Shown in pieces: positions 1 through 7,822 of a DNA stretch of 59,279 bases (within the stretch, counting starts at the first letter, position 1; each line of letters starts with the position of its first letter). Origin of the DNA: Acidobacteriota bacterium (GTDB lineage Bacteria > Acidobacteriota > Blastocatellia > Pyrinomonadales > Pyrinomonadaceae); contig JAKOVX010000074.1 in NCBI GenBank assembly GCA_029781855.1, positions 1 through 59,279 on the forward strand. Direction: 5' to 3'. The notes beneath the pieces are model-generated. The model was not told the origin of the DNA. It made no database searches and saw only the letters and a program-made list of their open reading frames with translations. The translations under genes were made by a program, and so were the position numbers.

Positions 1-1
1 C

Positions 2-253
2 ATCCCGCACAATCCGATCCGCGGAGCGAATACCGTCGGCCTCGTGATCGAGCGAAAACGCCGCTCCGGCGAGCTCGACGGCCTGCTCTGGTTTTGTGAG
101 AACTGCAACGCGAAACTCTACGAGGAGTATTTCCAACTCGAAGACATCACGACCCAATTTCAAGGCGTGTTCAAGAAATTCTACGATTCGGAAGACCTCC
201 GGACCTGCAAAAAATGCGGAGCGGTGATGGAACCACCAAAAACAGCTAGCTAG
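2..253 (+). CDS. haao: 3-hydroxyanthranilate 3,4-dioxygenase, C-terminal part (partial at window start)
   Basis: The reading frame is open from base 2, so only the last 83 residues are present. The fragment starts with IPHNPIRGANTVGLVIERKR, the family's conserved stretch after the cupin core, and then has two CxxC pairs (FCENC and TCKKC) that form the rubredoxin-like metal site of bacterial 3-hydroxyanthranilate dioxygenases. In the family the enzyme opens the ring of 3-hydroxyanthranilate to 2-amino-3-carboxymuconate semialdehyde (ACMS) in the cytoplasm. ACMS is the substrate of the decarboxylase encoded at 898, which fits a shared operon. The next gene starts 2 bases after the stop. The iron-binding cupin half lies outside the window and cannot be checked. 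Confidence 0.9.
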   Translation: MPHNPIRGANTVGLVIERKRRSGELDGLLWFCENCNAKLYEEYFQLEDITTQFQGVFKKFYDSEDLRTCKKCGAVMEPPKTAS

Positions 254-255
254 AT

Positions 256-711
256 ATGTCTGTACTTGTTGAAGAACTAAGATTGCTGGTGAGCGAGTTC
301 AACGACCGAGAAATCGAGTTTGCGTTATGTGGCGGACTTGCGGTAGCGGCTCATGGATTCACGCGGGCGACGCAAGACATTGATTTTCTTATCCGTGAGG
401 AATCCCTGGAAAAAGCATATGCGGCGGCGGCGGCGGTTGGTTTTGATATTCGTGGACTCGATATCTCCTTTAAAGAAAGAACAGTTGAGATTAGGCGTGT
501 CTCAAAGATAGTCGGCGAGGACGTTATTTCCCTGGATCTGTTGTTGGTGACACCATTTGTCGAAGATGTTTGGGACGGACGAGAGGCTAAAGAGTTTGAA
601 GGCGAAGTTATTACTTTGGTCTCTCGCGACGGCCTTATCAAAATGAAGAAACAGGCCGGCCGGCCGCAAGATCTCGCGGATATTGAGAGGTTAGAAAATG
701 AAGCAAGTTGA
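256..711 (+). CDS. Small nucleotidyltransferase-fold protein (MNT/DUF6036-like)
   Basis: The 151-residue protein has the minimal nucleotidyltransferase signature CGGLAVAAHG followed by TQDIDFLI at about residues 24-46. This is the GG/S...DxD arrangement used to bind metal and nucleotide. A second acidic site may be around SLDLLLV (about residues 92-98). Members of this fold include MNT/AbiEii-type toxins or antitoxin-like AMPylases and antibiotic nucleotidyltransferases; nothing here fixes the substrate. The gene starts 2 bases after the dioxygenase stop and overlaps the next small gene by 14 bases, so the two are probably translated together. The stretch looks AT-richer than its neighbours, with more TTA and AGA codons, which suggests acquisition. 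Confidence 0.75.
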   Translation: MSVLVEELRLLVSEFNDREIEFALCGGLAVAAHGFTRATQDIDFLIREESLEKAYAAAAAVGFDIRGLDISFKERTVEIRRVSKIVGEDVISLDLLLVTPFVEDVWDGREAKEFEGEVITLVSRDGLIKMKKQAGRPQDLADIERLENEAS

Positions 712-874
712 TATGTCATCGGAAGCGATAACTAAACGATTGCGGATGGCAAGCGAACTTCGCGATCTATCGATCGCTCTTAGGAAAGCAAATCCAATAT
801 CTGAGGAACGTGCAATTGAATTAAAGAAACTACGTAGAAAAGAAAAGGCTATGCGAGAAAGAAAATTGTCCTAG
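698..874 (+). CDS. 58-residue charged helical protein paired with the nucleotidyltransferase
   Basis: This frame opens with ATG at 698, inside the end of the nucleotidyltransferase gene, and closes with TAG at 872-874. The product starts MKQVDMSSEAITKRLRMASE, is mostly predicted helix and ends in a very basic tail (KKLRRKEKAMRERKLS). I do not recognise a named family. Overlapping downstream of a small nucleotidyltransferase with an AT-rich composition is the usual layout of a two-gene toxin-antitoxin or enzyme-partner module, so a partner role is inferred. The ACMS decarboxylase gene follows after 23 bases. Supported by size, overlap and compositional match with gene 256-711; not proven to be expressed. 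Confidence 0.55.
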   Translation: MKQVDMSSEAITKRLRMASELRDLSIALRKANPISEERAIELKKLRRKEKAMRERKLS

Positions 875-897
875 ATATACCTGCCCGATGTTAGAGA

Positions 898-1908
898 ATG
901 CTAAAGATCGACGTTCACACTCACATCCTTCCGCGGGACATTCCTAGATGGAAGGACAAATTTGGCTACGGCGGGTTCATCTCGCTCGACCATTACAAGC
1001 CGTGCTGCGCGCGGATGGTGCGGGACGACGGCAAGGCGTTTCGGGACGTCGATGAGAATTGCTGGTCGGCGGAAAAGCGCATCGAGGAGTGCGACGCGTC
1101 GGGTGTTCGGGTGCAGGTCCTGTCCACAGTGCCGGTGATGTTTAGCTATTGGGCCGAAGCCAAGGACGGTGCGGACGTCGCGGCCTTTCTAAACGATCAT
1201 ATTTCCGAGATAGTCGGCGAGTTTCCGCTTAGATTTGTTGGGCTCGGAACCGTGCCGCTGCAGGACACGCGGCTGGCGATCGCCGAGCTCGAACGCTGCA
1301 AACGGATCGGCCTTGCTGGTGTCGAGATCGGGACAAACGTCAATCAACTAAACTTGAGCGAACCGCAATTCGCTGAGTTTTTCGACGCTTGTGCCGAGCT
1401 CGGGATGGCCGTGTTTGTCCATCCTTGGGAGATGATGGGACAGGCAGATATGCAGAAATACTGGCTGCCGTGGCTGGTCGGGATGCCGGCCGAAGTCTCG
1501 CGGGCGATCTGTTCACTAATATTTTCGGGCACGCTTGAGCGACTGCCGAACTTGCGGATCTGCTTCGCCCACGGCGGCGGGGCGTTTCCGGCGACGATTG
1601 GCAGGATCGAGCATGGCTTCGAAGTTCGACCCGATCTATGTGCCGTCGACAACCCTCACAATCCGCGTAAATATTTGAAGCAAATGTACTTCGATTCGCT
1701 CGTCCACGACCCGACCGTGCTCGACTATCTCGTGAACCTGGTTGGCGCCGAACGCATCGCATTGGGTACGGATTATCCATTCCCACTCGGCGAACTTGAG
1801 CCGGGGAAACTGATCGAGTCGATGCCGTACGATGACGCCGCAAAGGCGATGCTCTTTCACGGAGCAGCACTCGACTGGCTCGGACTCGAAAAGAGCAAAT
1901 TCTCCTAA
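898..1908 (+). CDS. 2-amino-3-carboxymuconate-6-semialdehyde decarboxylase (ACMSD)
   Basis: This 336-residue amidohydrolase-superfamily protein has the same length as vertebrate ACMSD and matches it closely along its whole length as I recall that sequence. The zinc site is visible: HTH at residues 7-9, the histidine of VFVHPW near residue 175, the histidine of CFAHGGGAFP near 224, and the aspartate of LGTDYPFPLGE near 294. STVPVMFSYWA and KYWLPWLVGMPAE are family-specific. The enzyme decarboxylates ACMS to 2-aminomuconate semialdehyde, pulling carbon away from spontaneous quinolinate formation and towards full oxidation. It lies downstream of the dioxygenase that makes its substrate. Its 3' end is 4 bases from a convergent gene. 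Confidence 0.97.
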   Translation: MLKIDVHTHILPRDIPRWKDKFGYGGFISLDHYKPCCARMVRDDGKAFRDVDENCWSAEKRIEECDASGVRVQVLSTVPVMFSYWAEAKDGADVAAFLNDHISEIVGEFPLRFVGLGTVPLQDTRLAIAELERCKRIGLAGVEIGTNVNQLNLSEPQFAEFFDACAELGMAVFVHPWEMMGQADMQKYWLPWLVGMPAEVSRAICSLIFSGTLERLPNLRICFAHGGGAFPATIGRIEHGFEVRPDLCAVDNPHNPRKYLKQMYFDSLVHDPTVLDYLVNLVGAERIALGTDYPFPLGELEPGKLIESMPYDDAAKAMLFHGAALDWLGLEKSKFS

Positions 1909-1912
1909 ACGA

Positions 1913-3286
1913 TCATTTCATAGAATCGAGGATGTCGGCGATGTCCTTCTCGGTGGTGTCCGGATTGATGAAACAGAATCTCGAGACCGTCTCCGGCCCT
2001 TCCGGATTTCGCCATTTTGTCGGGGCGACGAGGGCGAAGCCGGATTTGTGGTTGGCGTAGGTCCACGCCCGGTAATCCTCAGCTTTCCATCCGATCCGAC
2101 GGTAAAGTACGCATGAGAGACTTGGCTCGCGGACAAGTTCCGTATGTTCAGCCTCCGTGATGAGACGCCCGGCGATCTGAGCTAGCTCGATCCCTCGTTC
2201 GATTGCCTGCTCATATCGTTTGGTGCCGTGTGTAGCTAGAGAGAACCACAGCGGCAAACCGCGAACGCGGCGTGTAAGCTGGATCTGATAGTCGGACGGA
2301 TTGAATCCCTGTGCACCTTCGTCGCTGAAAATATCGAGGTACGAGCCCTCCTGAGCGTGGGCCTTTCTTGCGAGTGCCGGTTCGCGATAGATCACGGCAC
2401 CGCAGTCATACGGCGAGAACAGCCACTTGTGCGGGTCGATCGTCACGCTGTCGGCACGTTCGATGCCGTTAAATAGATGTCGAACCGATGACGCCGCGAG
2501 GGCACCGCCGCCGTAAGCCGCATCGACGTGAAACCACAACCTATGTTTTTCGCAGATGTCGGCGATTCCCGCGAGGTCATCGATGATGCCGGAATTTGTC
2601 GTACCGCCGGTTGCGATGACGGCAAAAACGCGGCTGCGTTCTTCGCGTGACATTTTCGCGATCGTCTCGTCGAGCTGTCGGCCCGTCATTTCGTTCTCGG
2701 TCTCGATCAGAACCACGTCAACGTCAATCACCTTCGCCATCGCCACGACCGACGAATGCGCGCCGTTCGATGTGATGACGATACCGCGTGCGTGGGCCCG
2801 GCTCGGGTCGAGGCTTCGCCAATATTCGCGGGCAGTCACCATCGCTGAGAGGTTGGCTTCGGTCCCGCCACTGGTGAAGACTCCGAACGCACCTTCCGGT
2901 AAACCCGTCAAAGAAACGAGCCACTCCATTGCCTGATTTTCGGCGAAAATACACCCGGCACCCTCAAGCCAAAACGCCCCGTGCACGCTCGTCGCGGACG
3001 TTACGAGGTCGAACATTACGGCTGCTCGCGTTGGCGATGCCGGAACGAACGCCAGGTGCCGCGGATGGTCGATGGGCACGCTGGCCTTGACCAGAACGTC
3101 GCGGAAAAGCGCGAATGCCTTTTCGCCGCCGATACCTTGGGGCGTAACGGTCTCACCGACGAGTGCCTTTAGCTCCTCGGCTTTCTTTGGAAAACCCAGT
3201 TTTGGGTCGGTGTCAGAGATACGGCTGATCGCGTATTTGATCACGTCGAGCGACATCTCTACCAGATCGATATCTACATTATGCAT
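1913..3286 (-). CDS. Group II PLP-dependent decarboxylase (aromatic-L-amino-acid decarboxylase-like)
   Basis: The 457-residue protein is a fold-type I PLP enzyme. It has HVDAAYGGGA (PLP-stacking His and Asp) and the Schiff-base lysine in SVTIDPHKWLFSPYDCGA. The early segment with HPRHLAFVPASPT and the FTSGGTEANLSA phosphate-binding stretch are typical of group II decarboxylases (AADC, tyrosine, glutamate and diaminobutyrate decarboxylases). The substrate cannot be read from sequence alone. The setting inside a tryptophan-degradation block makes an aromatic amino acid such as tryptophan or kynurenine plausible, but that is inference. The start codon is ATG at 3286, with the YwiC-like gene 12 bases upstream on the same strand, suggesting co-transcription. 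Confidence 0.85.
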   Translation of the reverse strand: MHNVDIDLVEMSLDVIKYAISRISDTDPKLGFPKKAEELKALVGETVTPQGIGGEKAFALFRDVLVKASVPIDHPRHLAFVPASPTRAAVMFDLVTSATSVHGAFWLEGAGCIFAENQAMEWLVSLTGLPEGAFGVFTSGGTEANLSAMVTAREYWRSLDPSRAHARGIVITSNGAHSSVVAMAKVIDVDVVLIETENEMTGRQLDETIAKMSREERSRVFAVIATGGTTNSGIIDDLAGIADICEKHRLWFHVDAAYGGGALAASSVRHLFNGIERADSVTIDPHKWLFSPYDCGAVIYREPALARKAHAQEGSYLDIFSDEGAQGFNPSDYQIQLTRRVRGLPLWFSLATHGTKRYEQAIERGIELAQIAGRLITEAEHTELVREPSLSCVLYRRIGWKAEDYRAWTYANHKSGFALVAPTKWRNPEGPETVSRFCFINPDTTEKDIADILDSMK

Positions 3287-3298
3287 AAGGGATTTGGC

Positions 3299-4132
3299 TC
3301 AAATACCAACATAGTGACCCACCACGACGGCCAAAACCATGATGGCTCCGTAGATCACCTCGAGAACACCGATCTGCATCGCCTTCAACTTTTTGCGTGT
3401 CGGTGAAAGCCCGGTTACGGCGCGGAAAAGAAGGAGGGCCATCGCACCGACCGCTAGCCATGGAACCCCACCATAATACGCCAGGATCACGGTGGCGATA
3501 AATGCGGTTGAGTGAAAGCCTATCGGCTGGCGAAGCGAATGGTCTTTTCCTTTTTCGAGCCTCAAGCGGTTTCGAATATATATGATCGACGGTATCAACC
3601 GGGCGATCATCAACATCCAAATGGCACCGGCGGCGAAAAGCGTCGCTCCGCCAGCGAGCAGTATCGCGGCGGATGACGCCGAGATCGAAACGCCTCCCAA
3701 TAATTCAGGAAGCAGTCCACGGCTCTTTCGTGAGCCGTCGAAATAGATTTGAACCGCCGCAAATGGAAGCACCAAAATAAAAGGCATCAGCGGCCTTATT
3801 CCGGTGAGGTAAAGCGTCGATGCAAAACCCACAGCGGATATGGCTGAAAATAGGATTAGAAAATTGACGGCCGCGCGTGCCCGCGCATTATTCCTTTGGC
3901 CCAGGCGGTCGATGATCAGCACCTTGAGCGGCTGCCGGGCAAGGAACGCTCCGATCGTCATCACGGCGATCGCGAACCCGGAAATGGAAGGCCCGATCGC
4001 GAGTGCAACAACAATCGGTTCGAACAGAAACCCCCACGACCCGTGCTCAGTCGGCAAACTGACCTGTTTGAGGTTGATCTTTGCCGCCGGAGCGACGGGC
4101 CTGGCGTTTGGCATTGATAAAGAATAGTCCAT
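3299..4132 (-). CDS. YwiC-like integral membrane protein
   Basis: The hydrophobic protein has about eight membrane segments and opens with LPTEHGSWGFLFEP, the conserved N-terminal motif of the YwiC-like family, followed by ARQPLKVLIIDR. Function of the family is unknown; members in Bacillus sit near nitrate/nitrite respiration genes. I placed the start at the ATG at 4132 because a GAGG element lies 5 bases upstream of it; an in-frame ATG at 4177 would add 15 residues with no such site. The gene is divergent from mobA (4223), which leaves about 90 bases for two promoters. The PLP decarboxylase gene follows 12 bases downstream. Confidence 0.75.
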   Translation of the reverse strand: MDYSLSMPNARPVAPAAKINLKQVSLPTEHGSWGFLFEPIVVALAIGPSISGFAIAVMTIGAFLARQPLKVLIIDRLGQRNNARARAAVNFLILFSAISAVGFASTLYLTGIRPLMPFILVLPFAAVQIYFDGSRKSRGLLPELLGGVSISASSAAILLAGGATLFAAGAIWMLMIARLIPSIIYIRNRLRLEKGKDHSLRQPIGFHSTAFIATVILAYYGGVPWLAVGAMALLLFRAVTGLSPTRKKLKAMQIGVLEVIYGAIMVLAVVVGHYVGI

Positions 4133-4222
4133 AATGACCTCGATCAAAAAACGGTACAATCGTGAACCGCAGTTCAATTATTTGTCTAAAATGCCCGGGC
4201 AAAATATGATTGAGGTCACAAA

Positions 4223-4852
4223 GTGCGTGATTATTACGAAAATGAGATCGACGGATTCGTACTGACGGGCGGGCGTTCCAGTCGGATGGGCACCGATAAG
4301 TCGAGTTTACGTTTCGGCGGGGTGACGATCGTTGAGATGATCGCGAACGCGCTCGCTCCCGTGACACGCGAGGTGGTTACGGTCGGCGGGATCGGCGTCG
4401 GCCATTTTACCCATCATTCCGATCTGACGGACGAAGATCCCGGTGGCGAGCCGCGGCCGAAAAGCTCGATGGCGGGACTGTTGTCGGCACTGCATCACGC
4501 TCGTACGAAATGGATCTTCGTCGTTGCGTGCGATATGCCGTTTGTGACGACGGGTCTGTTCGAAGCGATCGCGTCAAAGCGAGCCGATGATTTTGGTGCC
4601 GTCGTTCCCCTCAGTGCCGAAGGCGTCCCACAGCCGATGTGTGCGCTTTACGATGTCGCAGCATGTATCGGCGAATGCGAGGCAGCGGTTCGTGCGGGCG
4701 AATTGAGCAACCAGCGGCTCTTGAAACGTGTTAATGCGTTCGAATTGCCGTATGACGAATTGTGTGGTCTTGCCGGTTCGGAGTTATTCTTCACGAATGT
4801 GAATACGCCCGATGAATATTTGGCGGCGAGATCAATTTCAGAGAGAATCTGA
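4223..4852 (+). CDS. mobA: Molybdenum cofactor guanylyltransferase MobA
   Basis: The 209-residue protein begins with the nucleotide-binding signature FVLTGGRSSRMGTDK (LxxGGxSxRMGxDK), and carries VVACDMPFV, the metal-binding Asp motif of the MobA family. MobA attaches GMP to molybdopterin, giving the guanine dinucleotide form used by DMSO-reductase-family enzymes. The formate dehydrogenase at 7823 belongs to that family, so MobA may serve it directly. A GAGG element lies about 8 bases upstream of the GTG start chosen at 4223. The gene is followed after 22 bases by the hydrolase gene on the same strand. Confidence 0.9.
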   Translation: MRDYYENEIDGFVLTGGRSSRMGTDKSSLRFGGVTIVEMIANALAPVTREVVTVGGIGVGHFTHHSDLTDEDPGGEPRPKSSMAGLLSALHHARTKWIFVVACDMPFVTTGLFEAIASKRADDFGAVVPLSAEGVPQPMCALYDVAACIGECEAAVRAGELSNQRLLKRVNAFELPYDELCGLAGSELFFTNVNTPDEYLAARSISERI

Positions 4853-4874
4853 TCTTACCGAAGGACATACGAAA

Positions 4875-5813
4875 ATGTTAAAGAAACTAATTGTTGCAGT
4901 CCTCATTCTGATCGTTGTTGTCGGACTCGGCTTAACTGGGTTTTGGTTCAGCCGTCCGGCGGACGTCTCGTTTGACGAGCTAAAGGCGACAATTCCGCAC
5001 TCTGAATCCAGCAAATTCGCCGACGTCGGCGGCGTTCGGATCCATTATCAGGAAAAAGGGTCGGGTGTGCCGATAGTCCTGATCCACGGCTTCGCGTCGT
5101 CGGTCTATACGTGGAAAGATGAATTTGACGCGTTAGCCGCCAAGTATCGCGTTATCGCCGTCGATCTCAAAGGATTCGGATTCTCGGCAAAGCCCGATGG
5201 CGACTACACGCGGCACGCACAGGGCGAACTCGTCGCCGGATTGCTCGATCAGCTGAAGATCGACAAGGCGTGGATCGTCGGAAATTCGATGGGCGGCGAA
5301 ACCGCTCTAAACGTTGCCATCAGCCATCCCGATAAAGTGCTCGGGCTCGTTCTGATCGATAGCGCGGGAGTAAAGGTGGCAGGCAGCTCGAGCCTGTCGC
5401 CGTGGTATCTGCAGATACCGGCGGTGGGGCGGCTGCTTACAGCGTTGGCGATGACCTCGGACCGTCTAGTGCGAAAGGGACTGGAAACCAGCTTTTACGA
5501 CGATTCGAAAATATCGGACGACCGCGTGGCGTTCTACTATCAGCCGCTGCGGACCAGCGGTGGGCAACTCGCTGTCACCCGGGCAAAGGAGCAGTTCGAT
5601 CTGTTGCCGATCGAGGATAAATTGTCGACGATCAACGTCCCGACACTGATCATCTGGGGTGCCGAAGACGAACTGATCCCGCTCGAAGCGGGCAAAAGGA
5701 TAAACTCGCTGATCAAGGGGTCAAAGATCGTTATTCTCGATAAATGCGGCCACGTTCCGCAGGAGGAGAAACCCGAGAGCGTCATCAACGAGATCGAGAA
5801 TTTTGTAAATTAA
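4875..5813 (+). CDS. Membrane-anchored alpha/beta hydrolase
   Basis: The protein starts with one hydrophobic segment (residues 5-27) that should anchor it or act as an uncleaved signal. An alpha/beta-hydrolase domain follows, with VLIHGFASS (oxyanion hole), the nucleophile elbow GNSMGGE, the acidic residue in WGAEDELIP and the histidine in KCGHVPQEEKP. All three triad residues are present. The ATG at 4875 was chosen because the membrane segment begins right there; the longer frame from 4812 lies inside mobA and adds an unrelated polar leader. The substrate is unknown. The position among kynurenine genes is compatible with esterase or lactonase activity, but nothing specific supports it. Confidence 0.85.
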   Translation: MLKKLIVAVLILIVVVGLGLTGFWFSRPADVSFDELKATIPHSESSKFADVGGVRIHYQEKGSGVPIVLIHGFASSVYTWKDEFDALAAKYRVIAVDLKGFGFSAKPDGDYTRHAQGELVAGLLDQLKIDKAWIVGNSMGGETALNVAISHPDKVLGLVLIDSAGVKVAGSSSLSPWYLQIPAVGRLLTALAMTSDRLVRKGLETSFYDDSKISDDRVAFYYQPLRTSGGQLAVTRAKEQFDLLPIEDKLSTINVPTLIIWGAEDELIPLEAGKRINSLIKGSKIVILDKCGHVPQEEKPESVINEIENFVN

Positions 5814-5858
5814 GATCTGCCGAAAAAGAAATTCGCCGGCGGCCGCCCATTTTCAGTG

Positions 5859-5874
5859 AGATCGCCGGCGATCT
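5859..5874. repeat. 16-bp perfect palindrome between convergent genes
   Basis: AGATCGCCGGCGATCT reads identically on both strands and lies in the 79-base gap between the ends of two convergent genes. A related TTCGCCGGCGG stretch lies about 20 bases upstream. It has no loop and no following T-run, so it is not a standard terminator. It may be a protein-binding site or a weak bidirectional stop. Confidence 0.5.
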
Positions 5875-5892
5875 ACGTTAAAAGTTACCCGA

Positions 5893-6321
5893 TCAGTTGA
5901 CGGTTGTGATCGGCACGACAAGTCGCTCGTTCAAGCTGACGGTCGTTGCCAGTCGACGACGTTCACGTGATACCGGGATCGATATTCCCGAGCCGCCTAA
6001 TACAATGCTCCGAAGAACCCTGTTTTCGCCGTTTCGATCGAAATGAAGCTCCTTTTCGCCAAGCCGTTGTTCGCCCTGTACCAGGCCGACAACGGTTTCA
6101 AGTGCATTGCCGCTCTTGTCGAGAAACGTGACCGCGGCTGAACCGGCCGTGGTTCGCATGACCCGGATCCCGTAGGTTCCGGCATCGAACGACCTAGAAC
6201 CAATGCTGAAATCAAACGGAATTTCCGCTTTCGCTCTTGTTGTAAACTGGGCTGACGCCGCAACGGCACCCAAAAGAATAGTAACGCTTAGAACTGTTAT
6301 AGTTTGAATGAACCTTTTCAT
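5893..6321 (-). CDS. Small secreted protein, unknown function
   Basis: The 142-residue protein has a clear signal peptide (MKRFIQTITVLSVTILLGAV then AASAQF, cleavage expected after ASA). The mature part contains FDFSIGSRSFDAGTYGIRV, a pattern I associate with small exported proteins common in Acidobacteriota, followed by beta-rich sequence. No catalytic motif is visible. A strong GGAGG lies 8 bases upstream of the ATG at 6321, so the start is well supported. The gene is divergent from kynureninase, with 172 bases between the two starts. Its role is unknown, and it is not an obvious part of the kynurenine pathway. Confidence 0.75.
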   Translation of the reverse strand: MKRFIQTITVLSVTILLGAVAASAQFTTRAKAEIPFDFSIGSRSFDAGTYGIRVMRTTAGSAAVTFLDKSGNALETVVGLVQGEQRLGEKELHFDRNGENRVLRSIVLGGSGISIPVSRERRRLATTVSLNERLVVPITTVN

Positions 6322-6493
6322 AATTACCTCCGAATTGAATTAATTTGACCACCTTGCCCCACGAGAAAAGATCCCCGTAATAGGTAAGGCGTCGTATCGC
6401 CGGGAACGGTATCAAAATTATTTTGCTCCCGACAAATTCACCTTACGGTCGGACTTTTCAATTTGTTCCGCATCATTTACAGTCAGTCTATAT

Positions 6494-7774
6494 ATGAAGG
6501 CACAACACTCAGGGTTTGAAGCCACGCCGGACTTTGCAGCACGAATGGACACGGCCGATCCGCTGGCGGGTTATCGGGATCGGTTTTATTTTCCGAAGGA
6601 CGAAGCCGGAAATGACGTTATCTACTTCACCGGGAATTCCCTCGGTCTCCAGCCGAAGACGGTGCGGGCGTATATCGAGCAGGAGTTGAAGGACTGGGAA
6701 ACGTTTGGCGTTGCCGGTCATGCGCTTGCCAAAAATCCGTGGCTGCCCTATCACGAGTTTCTGACCGAGAAGATGGCCCGCGTTGTCGGCGCAAAGCCTA
6801 TCGAGACTGTTGTGATGAACGCCCTGACGGTCAATCTGCACATCATGCTGATCTCGTTCTATCGGCCGGAAGGGAATCGCCGCAAGATTCTGATCGAAAA
6901 GGGAGCGTTCCCGTCGGACCACTACGCGATCGAGTCGCAGATCAAGTTCCATGGACTCGAACCCGCGGACTGCCTTATCGAGTTGACGCCGCGTGATTGC
7001 GAGGCGACGCTCCGTACGGAAGATATTGTCAAAACGATCGAAGGCGAACGAGATTCACTCGCCCTCGTCCTGCTTGGCGGTGTGAACTATTACACCGGAC
7101 AGGTGTTTGAAATGCGAGAAATTACCGATGCCGGCCACCGTGCGGGAGCGACCGTCGGCTTTGACCTGGCACACGCGGTCGGCAACTTAGAACTGCATTT
7201 GCACGATTGGGGCGTTGATTTTGCGGTTTGGTGCTCGTACAAGTATCTTAACGCCGGGCCGGGTGCGGTCGGCGGCGCCTTTGTTCATGAGCGGCACGCA
7301 GATTGCCCTGATATACCTAGGTTAGCAGGCTGGTGGGGCCACGAAAAGGCAACGCGATTTCTGATGGGGCCGGAATTTCACCCGATCTCGGGTGCCGAAG
7401 GGTGGCAGCTTTCAAATCCGCCGATCCTGCAGATGGCGGCGCTTTGGGCGTCGCTGGAGATCTTTGACGAGGCCGGAATGTCGGCGTTGCGGGCGAAATC
7501 CGAGACCTTGACGGGTTATCTTGAGTTCCTTCTTGGCGAGATACAGGACGAGCGGATCACGGTTATTACGCCGTCAGATCCGGCGCAGCGGGGCTGCCAG
7601 TTGTCCATTAGGGTCAAAAACGCGGGCCGGGAACTGTTCAATGCGATCACGGCCCGCGGTGTGGTGGCCGACTGGCGTGAACCGGACGTCATTCGCGTGG
7701 CTCCCGTGCCGCTCTACAATTCATTCCGAGACGTTTTGAGTTTTGCCGAAATACTCAAAAGCGAACTGGGTTAA
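6494..7774 (+). CDS. kynU: Kynureninase
   Basis: The 426-residue fold-type I PLP enzyme matches kynureninase throughout: FTGNSLGLQPKTVR at about residue 45, WLPYHEF, the PLP-binding Asp/His region in GFDLAHAVGN, and the Schiff-base lysine K250 in WCSYKYLNAGPG, which is followed by GGAFVHERH. The enzyme splits kynurenine or 3-hydroxykynurenine into alanine and (3-hydroxy)anthranilate in the cytoplasm. Together with the monooxygenase at 10603 it feeds the dioxygenase at the window start. The ATG at 6494 has no clear Shine-Dalgarno site. The formate dehydrogenase gene follows 48 bases downstream on the same strand. Confidence 0.96.
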   Translation: MKAQHSGFEATPDFAARMDTADPLAGYRDRFYFPKDEAGNDVIYFTGNSLGLQPKTVRAYIEQELKDWETFGVAGHALAKNPWLPYHEFLTEKMARVVGAKPIETVVMNALTVNLHIMLISFYRPEGNRRKILIEKGAFPSDHYAIESQIKFHGLEPADCLIELTPRDCEATLRTEDIVKTIEGERDSLALVLLGGVNYYTGQVFEMREITDAGHRAGATVGFDLAHAVGNLELHLHDWGVDFAVWCSYKYLNAGPGAVGGAFVHERHADCPDIPRLAGWWGHEKATRFLMGPEFHPISGAEGWQLSNPPILQMAALWASLEIFDEAGMSALRAKSETLTGYLEFLLGEIQDERITVITPSDPAQRGCQLSIRVKNAGRELFNAITARGVVADWREPDVIRVAPVPLYNSFRDVLSFAEILKSELG

Positions 7775-7822
7775 ACGCACTTCAACCCGGCTCGTGAAAG
7801 CGGCAACCACAGAGGTGAAGAG

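Noticed and set aside
351..719. 122-codon minus-strand frame
   Set aside because: Antisense of the nucleotidyltransferase, which has the DxD signature.
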